Below, piece after piece: positions 6,589-14,412 of a stretch of DNA of 20,745 bases. The stretch is taken from contig CADBKS010000026.1 in assembly GCA_902795255.1 (NCBI GenBank), positions 1 to 20,745 on the forward strand. Direction: 5' to 3'. The notes under the pieces were generated by a model, which saw only the letters and a program-made list of their open reading frames with translations, was not told the DNA's origin and ran no database searches. How positions within the stretch are numbered: position 1 is the first letter of the stretch; every line of letters begins with the position of its first letter. A program made the translations under genes and the position numbers. The DNA is from an uncultured Chloroflexota bacterium (lineage in GTDB: Bacteria; Chloroflexota; Anaerolineae; Anaerolineales; Anaerolineaceae).

Positions 6589-7941
6589 ATGGATCCGGAA
6601 AAGTTTGCCCATGAACTCATTCAGGCCGCAATCGATTCGGTGCGGCCTGACTTTTTTATGCCGGAAACCCTGCGCCTTTCGGGAAGCACCCTGCGGATCT
6701 GCGGACAGGCTCATCCGGGGTATGATGAATATTTCGAGACCGATCCGGGCCGGTATGAGCATGTTTATCTCGCGGCTGTCGGCAAGGCTGCCTTCGGGAT
6801 GGCTGCCGCGGCAGAGCGGACACTCGGCCGTTATATCAGCGAGGGGATCATCGTGACAAAACAGCTCCCTTCCGAAAGTCTTCCCGGACGGTACCGGATC
6901 TTTCAGGGCGGGCATCCGGTGCCGAACGCGCAGAGCGCAGCCGGAGCGGAGGCGGTCTTGCGGATGCTGGATAAAGCCGGTGAAAAGGATCTGGTGCTTT
7001 TCCTGATCTCAGGCGGCGGATCCGCTCTGATGGCGGCTCCGGTTGACGGGATCAGCCCGGATGTGTATCAGGCATTCTGCACCGCTGTACTGGGGTGCGG
7101 GGCGGATATCGGTGAGTTCAATACGCTGCGGAAACACCTGGATCAGGTGAAAGGCGGCCGGCTGGCGCTTCGGGCTGCTCCGGCAAGGCAGGTCACGGTC
7201 ATTTTGTCGGATGTTGTCGGCAGTCCGAAGGATATTATTGCGTCCGGACCGACCGTTCCGGATCCCTCAACTTTCCGGGATGCGCTGGAGATCCTCGACC
7301 GCTATTCCGGTCAGGCGGTTTTTCCGCCGGAGATCCGCGCAGCGCTGCTGAAGGGGCTCCGCGGGGAACTGGAGGAAACAGCGAAAGCGGATCAGGATAT
7401 CTTTCAAAAAAGTTCGGTCTTTCTCGCGGCGGACAACCGGACCGCGGCGGAAGCGGCCGCGCGCAGGGCCCGGGCGCTGCGCCTTCCGGCATTGATTGAT
7501 GATGTGAATTACACGGGCATTGCTTCAGAAGAAGGCATCCGGCTCGCGGAGCGTTTCTGCGAATCGGATACACCCGGCGTGATGATTTTCGGCGGGGAGA
7601 CGACAGTTCACCTGAAAGGCAGCGGGTATGGGGGAAGGAACCTGGAAATGGCGCTTGCAGCGGTCCGACCGATGGCTGAATTTCCGGATTGCGCGCTGGT
7701 GACCCTGGCGACTGACGGCGAGGACGGACCGACCGACGCGGCCGGGGCTTTTGTCACTTCGGAAACACTCGCGAAAGCACTCGCGGCCGGATGTGTTCCG
7801 GAAGATTATCTGGAGCGGAACGATTCCTGGCACTTTTTCGAAAAAACCGGCGGCCTGATCAAGACCGGATCGACCGGGACGAACGTCAATGACCTGACAT
7901 TCCTGATCCGCTTCCCGCCCGCTCCCGCGGCATGCAGCTGA
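6589..7941 (+). CDS. Glycerate 2-kinase (GckA/TtuD type, DUF4147-MOFRL)
   Basis: A 450-residue enzyme that phosphorylates D-glycerate at carbon 2 to 2-phosphoglycerate, feeding glycolysis from serine, glyoxylate or sugar-acid breakdown. The N-terminal DUF4147 domain shows GKAAFGMA at 65-72, GHPVPN near 108-113, SGGGSALM at 141-148, an NTLRKHLDQVKGG helix and LSDVVGSPKDIIASGPT at about 206-222. The C-terminal MOFRL domain shows FGGETTVHLKG, TDGEDGPTDAAGA and TGTNVNDL. All family landmarks are intact and the length is normal. The ATG at 6589 starts two bases after the preceding stop; a GTG at 6583, overlapping that stop, is an alternative. No clear Shine-Dalgarno is visible, so translation is probably coupled. 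A terminator follows at 8042-8083. Confidence 0.92.
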   Translation: MDPEKFAHELIQAAIDSVRPDFFMPETLRLSGSTLRICGQAHPGYDEYFETDPGRYEHVYLAAVGKAAFGMAAAAERTLGRYISEGIIVTKQLPSESLPGRYRIFQGGHPVPNAQSAAGAEAVLRMLDKAGEKDLVLFLISGGGSALMAAPVDGISPDVYQAFCTAVLGCGADIGEFNTLRKHLDQVKGGRLALRAAPARQVTVILSDVVGSPKDIIASGPTVPDPSTFRDALEILDRYSGQAVFPPEIRAALLKGLRGELEETAKADQDIFQKSSVFLAADNRTAAEAAARRARALRLPALIDDVNYTGIASEEGIRLAERFCESDTPGVMIFGGETTVHLKGSGYGGRNLEMALAAVRPMAEFPDCALVTLATDGEDGPTDAAGAFVTSETLAKALAAGCVPEDYLERNDSWHFFEKTGGLIKTGSTGTNVNDLTFLIRFPPAPAACS

Positions 7942-7990
7942 GGCGCTGCAGGCAGCCTGCCCAAACACACGAATGATCATTCCTCACCGT

Positions 7991-8006
7991 GCAGTACATG
8001 TACTGC
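7991..8006. repeat. 16-bp perfect palindrome
   Basis: GCAGTACATGTACTGC is self-complementary with no spacer. It lies 50 bp after the glycerate kinase stop and 35 bp before the bidirectional terminator. A second dyad, TGCCGG (8004-8009) with CCGGCA (8021-8026), overlaps its end. It may be a protein-binding site or a REP-like element. Confidence 0.6.
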
Positions 8007-8041
8007 CGGCTGCCATGGGCCCGGCAAAGTGAGTTCTTATT

Positions 8042-8083
8042 GCAAAAAAGGATACCGCCCATCCGGGCGGTATCCTTTTTTGC
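8042..8083. terminator. Bidirectional terminator, 19-bp perfect stem
   Basis: Positions 8042-8060 and 8065-8083 are exactly complementary with a 4-nt ATCC loop. The stem core GGATACCGCCC is flanked by six A and six T, giving a U-run in both directions. It separates the glycerate kinase gene from the convergent response regulator. Confidence 0.92.
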
Positions 8084-8103
8084 TGACCGCAGCTTTTGCC
8101 GGA

Positions 8104-8757
8104 TCAGAGATATTCTTTCAGGTTGTGTTCAACAGCGTAAGCGGCTGCTTCGGCCCGGTTGCTGGCGCCCAGTTTGGAAAGGATGCTGCTGACATAGTTG
8201 CGGACCGTCCCTTCACCGAGGAACAGGGATTTTGCGATCTCGCGGTTCGTTTTTCCTTCGGAGACGAGGATCAGGACGTGTTTTTCCTGCTGGCTGAGGA
8301 TCGCGAATGCGGAGGCTTCTTCCTCCTTGACCGCCCGGCGGACTTCCTGGAAGACGCGCTGGGTGACCATCGGGTCCAGCAGGGCGTCGCCCCGGCGGAC
8401 GGACTCCAGCGAATGGATCAGGTCCTCGCTGTTGATCTGTTTGAGCAGGTAACCGGAGGCACCGGCGCGGATCGCGGAAAACAGCATTTCATCTTCTGCG
8501 TATGACGTGAGCATGACGACCCGCACTTCAGGATATAATTGAGTAATCTCCTCGCAGGCTTCGATGCCGGATGCCCCGGGGAGGCGGATATCCATCAATA
8601 CGATGTCCGGGCGGAACTTACCGGTGATTTCGACAGCTTCTTTTGCGTTGTTGGCCTCGCCGACGACTTCGAAATGATCGCTCTGTTCCAGGAGAACCTT
8701 CAGACCTAAACGAACTACTTCGTGGTCATCAACTAAAACGATGCGCATTTTTGACAT
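8104..8757 (-). CDS. NarL/LuxR-family response regulator
   Basis: A 217-residue two-domain transcription regulator. The receiver domain (residues 1-120) has the acidic pair Asp10/Asp11, phospho-acceptor Asp56 (VLMDIRLPG), Thr84 (VMLTSY) and Lys106 (YLLK), so phosphorylation chemistry is intact. The C-terminal LuxR-type helix-turn-helix (about 153-215) carries [39 protein letters not shown] and AAAYA. This resembles DevR/LiaR-type regulators. The start follows AGGAG at 9 nt. No histidine kinase gene lies in the window, so it is an orphan here. The upstream region contains several TGACA/TGTCA half-sites that could be its own operator. Confidence 0.93.
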   Translation of the reverse strand: MSKMRIVLVDDHEVVRLGLKVLLEQSDHFEVVGEANNAKEAVEITGKFRPDIVLMDIRLPGASGIEACEEITQLYPEVRVVMLTSYAEDEMLFSAIRAGASGYLLKQINSEDLIHSLESVRRGDALLDPMVTQRVFQEVRRAVKEEEASAFAILSQQEKHVLILVSEGKTNREIAKSLFLGEGTVRNYVSSILSKLGASNRAEAAAYAVEHNLKEYL

Positions 8758-8789
8758 TTGTTATTACTCCTCTACCCAGGGGCTGCGTC

Positions 8790-8873
8790 TGTCATGGACA
8801 AAATAAACAATAGTTACCTATGACATGTCACAAATTTTCGTGTCATTTAAGAAATTTGTAACTGACAATAGTA
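8790..8873. promoter_or_regulatory. Divergent control region rich in TGTCA/TGACA dyads
   Basis: Between the response regulator (-) and the flavoprotein (+) lie TGTC-ATG-GACA (8790-8800), the perfect palindrome TGACATGTCA (8821-8830), TGTCA (8841-8845) and CTGACA (8862-8867). The octamer ACAATAGT occurs twice, at 8807-8814 and 8865-8872, and CAAATTT (8831-8837) is inverted at 8852-8858. CTGACA at 8862 could also be the -35 box of the + strand gene, with TATACG (8888-8893) as a weak, 20-bp-spaced -10. Confidence 0.5.
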
Positions 8874-8905
8874 ATTTTACACCAAAATATACGGATTAAG
8901 CAAGG

Positions 8906-10126
8906 ATGAATTTTGGAATAATCGGAGCAGGACCTGCGGGAATCTTTTCCGCACTGATGATCAAAGAGCAAAACCCCGAACACAGTGTGACTGTTTTTGA
9001 CGGGAACCAGAAAATCGGGCGCAAATTGTTCGCGACCGGGAACGGGCGCTGCAATATTACGAATATGCAGGCCGGGCCGGACAGTTATTACAGCGAAAAG
9101 CCGGGGGACCTTTCACCGGTATTCGACCGTTTCCCGCCGGAAAAGATCCGTGAGCAGCTTGCCGCGCTGGGGATCCCGACTGTTCAGACGGAGGACGGCT
9201 GGGTCTACCCGCAGTCCTATTCGGCCGCCAACGTCGTACAGATCCTCACGGATGCGCTTGCTTACAGCGGGATCGAAGTGCGGAGCGGGGCACGGGTCCT
9301 GAAAATATCCTGCGGCGGGGACAAATTTGTGCTTTCTGCGGAAGGGCTTTCCGGACTGCCGGCGTATGACCGTCTGATCCTCGCCAGCGGCAGCCGCGCC
9401 TTTCCGCAGCTCGGCGCGAACACCAGCATCCTGAGCGAGCTGTTTCAGTTCGGGCACCGCGACCTGCCGTTCGTGCCGGCACTGGCGCCGGTCACCGCGA
9501 AGGGCGATATTTTTAAAGTGCTCCAGGGGGTCCGGGTCGACGCGGGGGTCACGCTGCTGCACGGGAAGGATGAACTCGGGAGCAGCTTCGGAAATGTCAT
9601 TTTTACGGATTACGGTCTTAATGGCCCGGGGGTGATGAATGTTACCCACCTGATCGATCCGAATGATCAGAAGGGCTATTCCCTGCGCCTGAATTTTGTC
9701 CCCGGTGAGCTGAAACGGCAGCTGGACGGCTTTTTCTATTCGCATATCAACAGAGACTATCCTTACCGCAGTGTTTTCCTTTCGGTCCTCCCCGGAAAAC
9801 TGATCGAATATTTCTTCAGGATCTGGAAGATCGACTGGGAGACCTCCTGCCGGCGGATCGATTCCAGAACGTTCCGTGTGCATCTCAAGCGCCTTGAAAG
9901 CGGGGTGATCCCGATCGAGGGCTCGCGCGGTTTTAATTTCGGACAGGCAGCAGCGGGCGGGATCCCGCTTGCGGAAGTGGATCTGCATACGATGCAGTCA
10001 CGAAAGCAGAAAGGGCTTTATTTTGCCGGTGAAGTGGTGGATGTGGTCGGTCCCTGCGGCGGGTACAATCTGACCTGGGCGATCGCGTCCGGGATGCTGG
10101 CCGGTATTTCCGCCGGAAAGGGATAA
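8906..10126 (+). CDS. HI0933/BaiN-family FAD-binding oxidoreductase
   Basis: A 406-residue flavoprotein of the HI0933 (YhiN/BaiN) family, annotated in databases as aminoacetone oxidase-like or NAD(P)/FAD-dependent oxidoreductase. It has the dinucleotide-binding GAGPAG at residues 7-12, the family signature GRKLFATGNGRCNITN at 38-53, ASGSRAFPQLG in the middle, and CGGYNLTWAIASG near the C-terminus, which closes over FAD. The clostridial member BaiN has been linked to bile-acid dehydroxylation, but most members have no proven substrate and the bai operon is absent here. The ATG at 8906 must be close to the true start because the FAD motif begins at residue 7; the AAGG in front of it is unusually close. 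It is followed 11 bp later by a flavin-binding PNPOx-like gene. Confidence 0.9.
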   Translation: MNFGIIGAGPAGIFSALMIKEQNPEHSVTVFDGNQKIGRKLFATGNGRCNITNMQAGPDSYYSEKPGDLSPVFDRFPPEKIREQLAALGIPTVQTEDGWVYPQSYSAANVVQILTDALAYSGIEVRSGARVLKISCGGDKFVLSAEGLSGLPAYDRLILASGSRAFPQLGANTSILSELFQFGHRDLPFVPALAPVTAKGDIFKVLQGVRVDAGVTLLHGKDELGSSFGNVIFTDYGLNGPGVMNVTHLIDPNDQKGYSLRLNFVPGELKRQLDGFFYSHINRDYPYRSVFLSVLPGKLIEYFFRIWKIDWETSCRRIDSRTFRVHLKRLESGVIPIEGSRGFNFGQAAAGGIPLAEVDLHTMQSRKQKGLYFAGEVVDVVGPCGGYNLTWAIASGMLAGISAGKG

Positions 10127-10137
10127 AGGGAGGAAAA

Positions 10138-10641
10138 ATGTTCAGAAAAATGCGCAGATCCGGACAGCAGCTGCCTGACAGTGAGGTGACGGAGATCATG
10201 GAGCGGAACGCGGACGGTGTCCTTTCCGTTATCGGGGATGACGGATATCCGTACGGGGTCCCGGTCAATTATGTTTATACGGACGGAAAGATTTATTTCC
10301 ACGCGGCAGTTTCCGGGCATAAAAAGGACGCGATGGAAAAAAACAGCAGGGTCTGTTTTACGGTCGTGGATACACATGAGGTCCTGCCGGCTGAACGTGC
10401 CACCCGTTACCGCAGTGTGATCGCGTTCGGTCATGCCCGTTTTCTGACGGATGCGGACGAAAAGCTCCGTGCGCTGCAGGCCTTCGGGTACCGGCATTCG
10501 GGCGATTATAAAGCCGATGTCGATGCAGAGATCCAAACCGAATTCGACCGTACGCTGATGGTCGAGATCACGGTCGATCAGATGACGGGGAAGGAAAGCA
10601 AAGACCTGATGCTGCTGCGAAAAAAGGAGCCTGCCGCATGA
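10138..10641 (+). CDS. PNPOx-fold flavin protein, NimA-like
   Basis: A 167-residue split-barrel flavin-binding protein of the pyridoxamine 5'-phosphate oxidase-like superfamily, close to the NimA/5-nitroimidazole-reductase-related group. Features are GVLSVIGDDGYPYGVPVNYVY (residues 27-47) for the first barrel strands, KIYFHAAVSGHK (51-62) and VCFTVVDTHEV (72-82). Arginine-rich YRSVIAFGHARFL follows. The length is typical. A strong GGGAGG site precedes the ATG. Probably co-transcribed with the flavoprotein gene and ending at the hairpin at 10751-10781. The family includes redox enzymes and heme- or flavin-binding proteins, so substrate and any nitroimidazole role are unknown. Confidence 0.85.
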   Translation: MFRKMRRSGQQLPDSEVTEIMERNADGVLSVIGDDGYPYGVPVNYVYTDGKIYFHAAVSGHKKDAMEKNSRVCFTVVDTHEVLPAERATRYRSVIAFGHARFLTDADEKLRALQAFGYRHSGDYKADVDAEIQTEFDRTLMVEITVDQMTGKESKDLMLLRKKEPAA

Positions 10642-10750
10642 TCCGGACAGGCAGCGCGGCAGTGCGGTGATGACCGGCGTCCGGCAAGCGGTACGCAAAT
10701 CAAAAACAACTCTTACAGCAGTATATTCGTATAAGAGGAAAACTTTCTAT

Positions 10751-10781
10751 AACAGAACGGACAGATTTTTTCCGCTCTGTT
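10751..10781 (+). terminator. Probable intrinsic terminator after the flavin gene pair
   Basis: AACAGAACGGA (10751-10761) pairs with TCCGCTCTGTT (10771-10781) with one mismatch, and TTATTTT follows. It is weaker than the other terminators of the window but well placed. Confidence 0.6.
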
Positions 10782-10847
10782 TTATTTTCGGCAGTTTATC
10801 CGACTGAACGGCACTCAGGTGCCGGCGGGACAAACGGGACCGGCGGG

Positions 10848-11129
10848 TCAGTCTGCTTCTTCGTAAAGCCGGTAATTTCCGCCTTTGATCTCCAGGGGCC
10901 GGCCGTAAACGATCGAATCCGCGATCTTTTTGCGGGCTCTTTCATAGATCAGCGCAATGGTGGTTCTCGCGACTTCCATTTGGATACCGCATTCTGCCTG
11001 GGACAGTCCGCAGTGGTCGATCAGACGAATGCATTCAAATTCGTCCAGCCCCAGTACGATCGCAGGGCCTTCCTGCCTGTACACTTCGGGAAGTGCACAG
11101 ATCCGTCGTATTTTTACCGGTCGAGCCAT
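10848..11129 (-). CDS. DUF134 (UPF0251) DNA-binding protein
   Basis: A 93-residue protein of the DUF134/UPF0251 family. It starts with the family signature MARPVKIRRIC, followed by LGLDEFECIRLIDHCGLSQ and a sigma-70 region 4-like helix-turn-helix at about residues 36-70 (LSQAECGIQMEVARTTIALIYERARKKIA written in two parts around EVARTT). The length is normal for the short form of the family, which lacks the C-terminal metal-cluster-type extension seen in some relatives. The ATG follows GGAGG. It is divergent from the iron-sulfur aldo/keto reductase gene, which is the obvious candidate target. The family is predicted to regulate redox or metal-cluster genes, but no member here can be assigned a ligand. 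Confidence 0.9.
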   Translation of the reverse strand: MARPVKIRRICALPEVYRQEGPAIVLGLDEFECIRLIDHCGLSQAECGIQMEVARTTIALIYERARKKIADSIVYGRPLEIKGGNYRLYEEAD

Positions 11130-11146
11130 AGTCCTCCAACTTCTGA

Positions 11147-11176
11147 CTTATTCCTGATTTCAGGCTCTTCTGTCAA
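11147..11176 (-). promoter_or_regulatory. Possible promoter and dyad upstream of the DUF134 gene
   Basis: The minus strand reads a perfect TTGACA from 11176 to 11171, with a weak -10 (AATAAG, 11152-11147) 18 bp away. CCTGA-TT-TCAGG (11153-11164) is an inverted repeat lying between the two boxes, a good position for autoregulation. The weak -10 keeps confidence low. Confidence 0.35.
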
Positions 11177-11186
11177 ATTACTTCCT

Positions 11187-11203
11187 GCTGGTAAAAAACC
11201 AGC
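11187..11203. repeat. Short hairpin in the divergent region
   Basis: GCTGGT (11187-11192) pairs with ACCAGC (11198-11203) around an A5 loop. It is followed on the + strand by an A/T-rich stretch (to 11366) holding further TGATTT/AAATCA dyads, for example 11255-11260 with 11276-11281. Confidence 0.4.
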
Positions 11204-11366
11204 TTAATGCTTGAACCACTGAATTGCTATGTCGTATATCTTACAAATTATAACTGATTTAAGACATTATTATACAAATCATGGATATCTGTGATTACAA
11301 TGATTATACCAAATAGATAAGTAATTAACAAAAGATATTATTATGAGCAGTACAGGAGTATAAACA

Positions 11367-12500
11367 ATGATGAAAAATAATCCTCATTTTCCGGAAATTC
11401 ACGGTAAATTCGGCTTCGGATGCATGCGTCTGCCGATGACGGAGCAAAAAACGGTCGATCTGGAACAGACAAAGCAGATGATCGATGAATTTTTGGCGGC
11501 CGGGTTCAATTATTTTGATACGGCCCATCCTTATATCGGCAAACAGAGCGAACCGGCGCTCCGGGAGTGCCTGACCTCAAGGTATCCGCGGGAAAGCTTC
11601 CTCCTGGCGGATAAAATGTCCTCTTCTTTCTTCAATTCCGAGGAGGATGTGCGGACCCAGTTCCTGAAGCAGCTGGAGATCTGCGGGGTGGACTATTTTG
11701 ATTTCTTCCTGATGCACGCGCTTTCGGCTGAGAATTATGAGAAATATAAGCGCTGCAATGTTTATGAAGTCCTGAAACAGTTCCGCGCGGAGGGGAAGAT
11801 CCGCCATCTCGGTTTTTCATTCCATGATAAGCCGCAGATGCTCGAAAAGATCCTTGAGGATTGTCCGGAGACCGAGTTCGTGCAGCTTCAGTTCAACTAT
11901 ATCGATTATGATGACCCGGTCGTGCAGTCCAAAGCCTGCTATGATGTCTGCGAAAAATACGGGAAGCCTGTTGTCGTGATGGAACCGGTCAAGGGCGGTA
12001 CGCTGGTCGATCTGCCGCCGGTGGGTAAGGCGGCGTTTGAACAGCTCGGAACGGGGAAAAGCACCGCTTCCTACGCGCTGCGGTTCGCAGCCGGTTTTGA
12101 CAATATTGCCGTGGTGCTCTCCGGAATGAGCAGCATTGAACAGATGCGGGACAACATCCGCGCGATGGCGGAATTCGAACCGCTGAATGCGGCCGAGAAC
12201 GCAGCGGTCGAAAAGGCGCGGGATTCGATCCGGTCGCTCGGGACGATCGCGTGCACCGGCTGCCGCTACTGCACGGAAGTCTGCCCGCAGGACATCATCA
12301 TTCCCGACATCATGTCGATCCTGAATATGAAAAAGATGTACGCGGACGGCGGAAACTCCTGGTATTACTGGACGCTGATCCAGGGACACGGAAAGGCTTC
12401 CGACTGTCTGAAGTGCGGAGCCTGTGAAGCACAGTGCCCGCAGCATCTCCCGATCCGCAGCCTGCTTGAGGAAGCGGTAGAGAAGGTCGAAAAGGCCTGA
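11367..12500 (+). CDS. Aldo/keto reductase with C-terminal 2x[4Fe-4S] domain
   Basis: A 377-residue oxidoreductase. The N-terminal TIM barrel (about 10-280) has the aldo/keto reductase catalytic tetrad Asp51, Tyr56, Lys83 and His117. The C-terminal domain holds two ferredoxin-type motifs, Cys296-x2-Cys299-x2-Cys302-x3-Cys306 and Cys347-x2-Cys350-x2-Cys353-x3-Cys357, each followed by Pro-Gln. This fusion is common in strict anaerobes and suggests electron exchange with ferredoxin-like partners instead of, or as well as, NAD(P)H. The substrate is unknown. The first of two adjacent ATG codons is chosen because AGGAG lies 8 nt before it. The gene is divergent from DUF134 and ends at the terminator at 12532-12559. 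Confidence 0.92.
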   Translation: MMKNNPHFPEIHGKFGFGCMRLPMTEQKTVDLEQTKQMIDEFLAAGFNYFDTAHPYIGKQSEPALRECLTSRYPRESFLLADKMSSSFFNSEEDVRTQFLKQLEICGVDYFDFFLMHALSAENYEKYKRCNVYEVLKQFRAEGKIRHLGFSFHDKPQMLEKILEDCPETEFVQLQFNYIDYDDPVVQSKACYDVCEKYGKPVVVMEPVKGGTLVDLPPVGKAAFEQLGTGKSTASYALRFAAGFDNIAVVLSGMSSIEQMRDNIRAMAEFEPLNAAENAAVEKARDSIRSLGTIACTGCRYCTEVCPQDIIIPDIMSILNMKKMYADGGNSWYYWTLIQGHGKASDCLKCGACEAQCPQHLPIRSLLEEAVEKVEKA

Positions 12501-12531
12501 GCCCGAAACGGAAAATACTGCCGAAGATATC

Positions 12532-12559
12532 AAAACAGCCGCCCGGAGGCGGCTGTTTT
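12532..12559. terminator. Bidirectional terminator between two convergent genes
   Basis: AAAACAGCCGCC (12532-12543) is exactly complementary to GGCGGCTGTTTT (12548-12559) with a CGGA loop. It ends two bases before the stop codon of the membrane-protein gene on the other strand. Confidence 0.9.
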
Positions 12560-12561
12560 TG

Positions 12562-14403
12562 TCAGTTCGTTTCCTGGACCCGGCTGACTGTCCAGGCGAT
12601 GCAGACCGGGAGAGGGATCAGCAGCGGCAGCATATAGCGGAAAAATCCGTTGATCGCAGAGTTCTGCAGCATGATGAAGGTGACAAGCCCCGGCAGCAGC
12701 GGAATGATGATGCCGCGGACTTTCTTCCGCAGCAGGCTCGCCAGGCAGAAGATCATGACCCATGCGCTGAAGCCGAGTGAATAAAACAGCGCGGTCAGCG
12801 GCAGCCGCGGCATTCCGTCCGCGATGTTGGTGAGCACGGTCCGGAGACCCCCGAATGCCGGATCGTATCGGAGGTCGAACAGCCCTTTATTTACATATTC
12901 TGCCTGTTCGATCCCGAACCAGCCGTAAATATCCCGGTGGACACCGAGAAACGGATCGTAGTAGCGGGTGTTGGAGCAGAGAAAGACATTCAGGTAAGTC
13001 AGCGGATGCTTCAGCCCGAGCCCGGCCCAGACTTTCATATAGCGCAGGATCGCTTCCCGCGGGGCCCACGGGTCGAACTGGCCTTTGAGCGCGTCAGCGT
13101 TCTGGAAGCTTTCCGCGTACATGGCGGGGATCTTTTCGTAGACGAAGAGCTCGTGCAGGACCGCGGACTCTTCTTCGGTCAGGCTGTCTTCCATTTCAAC
13201 GACAACGGCGGAGGTCTGGCGGATCGGCATGGTCAGGGCTTCCCGGGCAGGGGCGTCTGCGATGCCGAGCTGCGGACGGATCACGCGGTCAAAGACATTG
13301 ATCAGGCAGAGCGGGACCAGCAGGACCGGGAGGAGCCGTTTCCAGAAACGGCGAACGGCAGGAAGCGTGAAAAGGGTCAGAAAGATCACGCCGCCCACAT
13401 ACTGACCCTCATGCCGGACCATGACCATCAGGCACATGGAGGCGCACATCAGGATCAGATTCCCCGGCTTGCCGCAGAATTTTTCCGGATCGCGGATGAT
13501 CCGGATCAGCTGCAGAACAAACAGCAGGATCATGGCCATGTAAAGGCTGTCCTTCAGCAGGGAATAAGCGTAATTCGGCCAAATCGGGATCAGCGCGAAA
13601 TCCGCCAGGGCCAGCTTCCGGATCACTCCCGGGGTGCGCAGCTGCCTGAAAAGCGGGAAACAGGCCGCCATCACCGCGGCGCAGATGAGCATCTGCGGAC
13701 CGGTGAAGAGGAACAGGCCGAGATTGTCAGAACCGAGTTTCCGGCCGAGCATCATGGCCCATCCCATCAGCATGCTGGAGAAAGCCGGATGGTTGTCGGT
13801 AAAGTTGCCGGAGCCGAAAAAGTTGTTCAGCTGTTTGAGCCCGTCCGAGGGGACGAAACCCGGGTAAAACGCAATGAGATAAGGGAGCCAGCAGAACAGA
13901 ATGATCAGCAGCGGAAGAAGAAAGCAGTGCTCCTCAAACACAGCCCTGCCGGTCTTCCCCGTGACGGACCCCGGCTTCGTTCCGTCGATCAGGACGAAAC
14001 CGGCGCGGATGACCGTGTAAAACAGCGGCAGATATCCGCAGCATTTGATGACGGAAATCAGGATCTGCGGCATATTGCTGAACAAAGGCCGCAGGTCCGC
14101 ATAAAGCGACGCGCATTCCCCGAAAAGCAGGTACAGTGAAAACAGGACCGCTGTCAGCAGTGCTGAGAGTGAAAACTGTTTGCCGCGGATCTTCGGCAGC
14201 ACCACCCGGTAGAGCAGGAAAAACAGCAGGAACAGCAGCCCTCCGTGCGGGAACATCCGGCTCCCGAGCACCGGAAGAAAAGCGGTATATTTTTCCCAAA
14301 TGCTTCCGGCAGACATGCGCGCGGCAATCTCCGCCGTGTCAAGCAGTTCAAAGGGGAGCGAAAACGCACAAGAGGTCAGAAAAGCGAAAAGGATCGTAGT
14401 CAT
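12562..14403 (-). CDS. Polytopic membrane protein, DUF6020/GT-C-like
   Basis: A 613-residue membrane protein with about eleven to thirteen hydrophobic helices. Its layout resembles DUF6020 and other GT-C-type glycosyltransferase-like families: the first extracytoplasmic loop carries YPGFVPSDGLKQ (180-191) and DNHP (203-206), where such proteins have a conserved acidic/HP element, then LLKDSLYMA and MVRHEGQY between later helices. A soluble segment lies at about residues 395-500, before three final helices. Function is unknown; GT-C relatives transfer sugars from lipid-linked donors. The ATG at 14403 is preceded in frame by a GTG at 14406; neither has a ribosome binding site, and a promoter ends 9 bases upstream (see promoter entry). 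Confidence 0.7.
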   Translation of the reverse strand: MTTILFAFLTSCAFSLPFELLDTAEIAARMSAGSIWEKYTAFLPVLGSRMFPHGGLLFLLFFLLYRVVLPKIRGKQFSLSALLTAVLFSLYLLFGECASLYADLRPLFSNMPQILISVIKCCGYLPLFYTVIRAGFVLIDGTKPGSVTGKTGRAVFEEHCFLLPLLIILFCWLPYLIAFYPGFVPSDGLKQLNNFFGSGNFTDNHPAFSSMLMGWAMMLGRKLGSDNLGLFLFTGPQMLICAAVMAACFPLFRQLRTPGVIRKLALADFALIPIWPNYAYSLLKDSLYMAMILLFVLQLIRIIRDPEKFCGKPGNLILMCASMCLMVMVRHEGQYVGGVIFLTLFTLPAVRRFWKRLLPVLLVPLCLINVFDRVIRPQLGIADAPAREALTMPIRQTSAVVVEMEDSLTEEESAVLHELFVYEKIPAMYAESFQNADALKGQFDPWAPREAILRYMKVWAGLGLKHPLTYLNVFLCSNTRYYDPFLGVHRDIYGWFGIEQAEYVNKGLFDLRYDPAFGGLRTVLTNIADGMPRLPLTALFYSLGFSAWVMIFCLASLLRKKVRGIIIPLLPGLVTFIMLQNSAINGFFRYMLPLLIPLPVCIAWTVSRVQETN

Positions 14404-14412
14404 CACGGCTTA

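Noticed and set aside
8005..8192. A short + strand frame around the terminator and the end of the response regulator gene
   Set aside because: It reads through a 19-bp-stem terminator and the antisense of the regulator, with no family resemblance.
9113..9988. A 291-codon minus strand frame opposite the flavoprotein gene
   Set aside because: It has no motifs or ribosome binding site; the + strand frame has the complete HI0933-family signature.
12937..14139. A 400-codon + strand frame opposite the DUF6020-like gene
   Set aside because: The composition is rich in Arg, Gln and Asp/Glu with no domain, and the minus strand encodes a convincing polytopic membrane protein.
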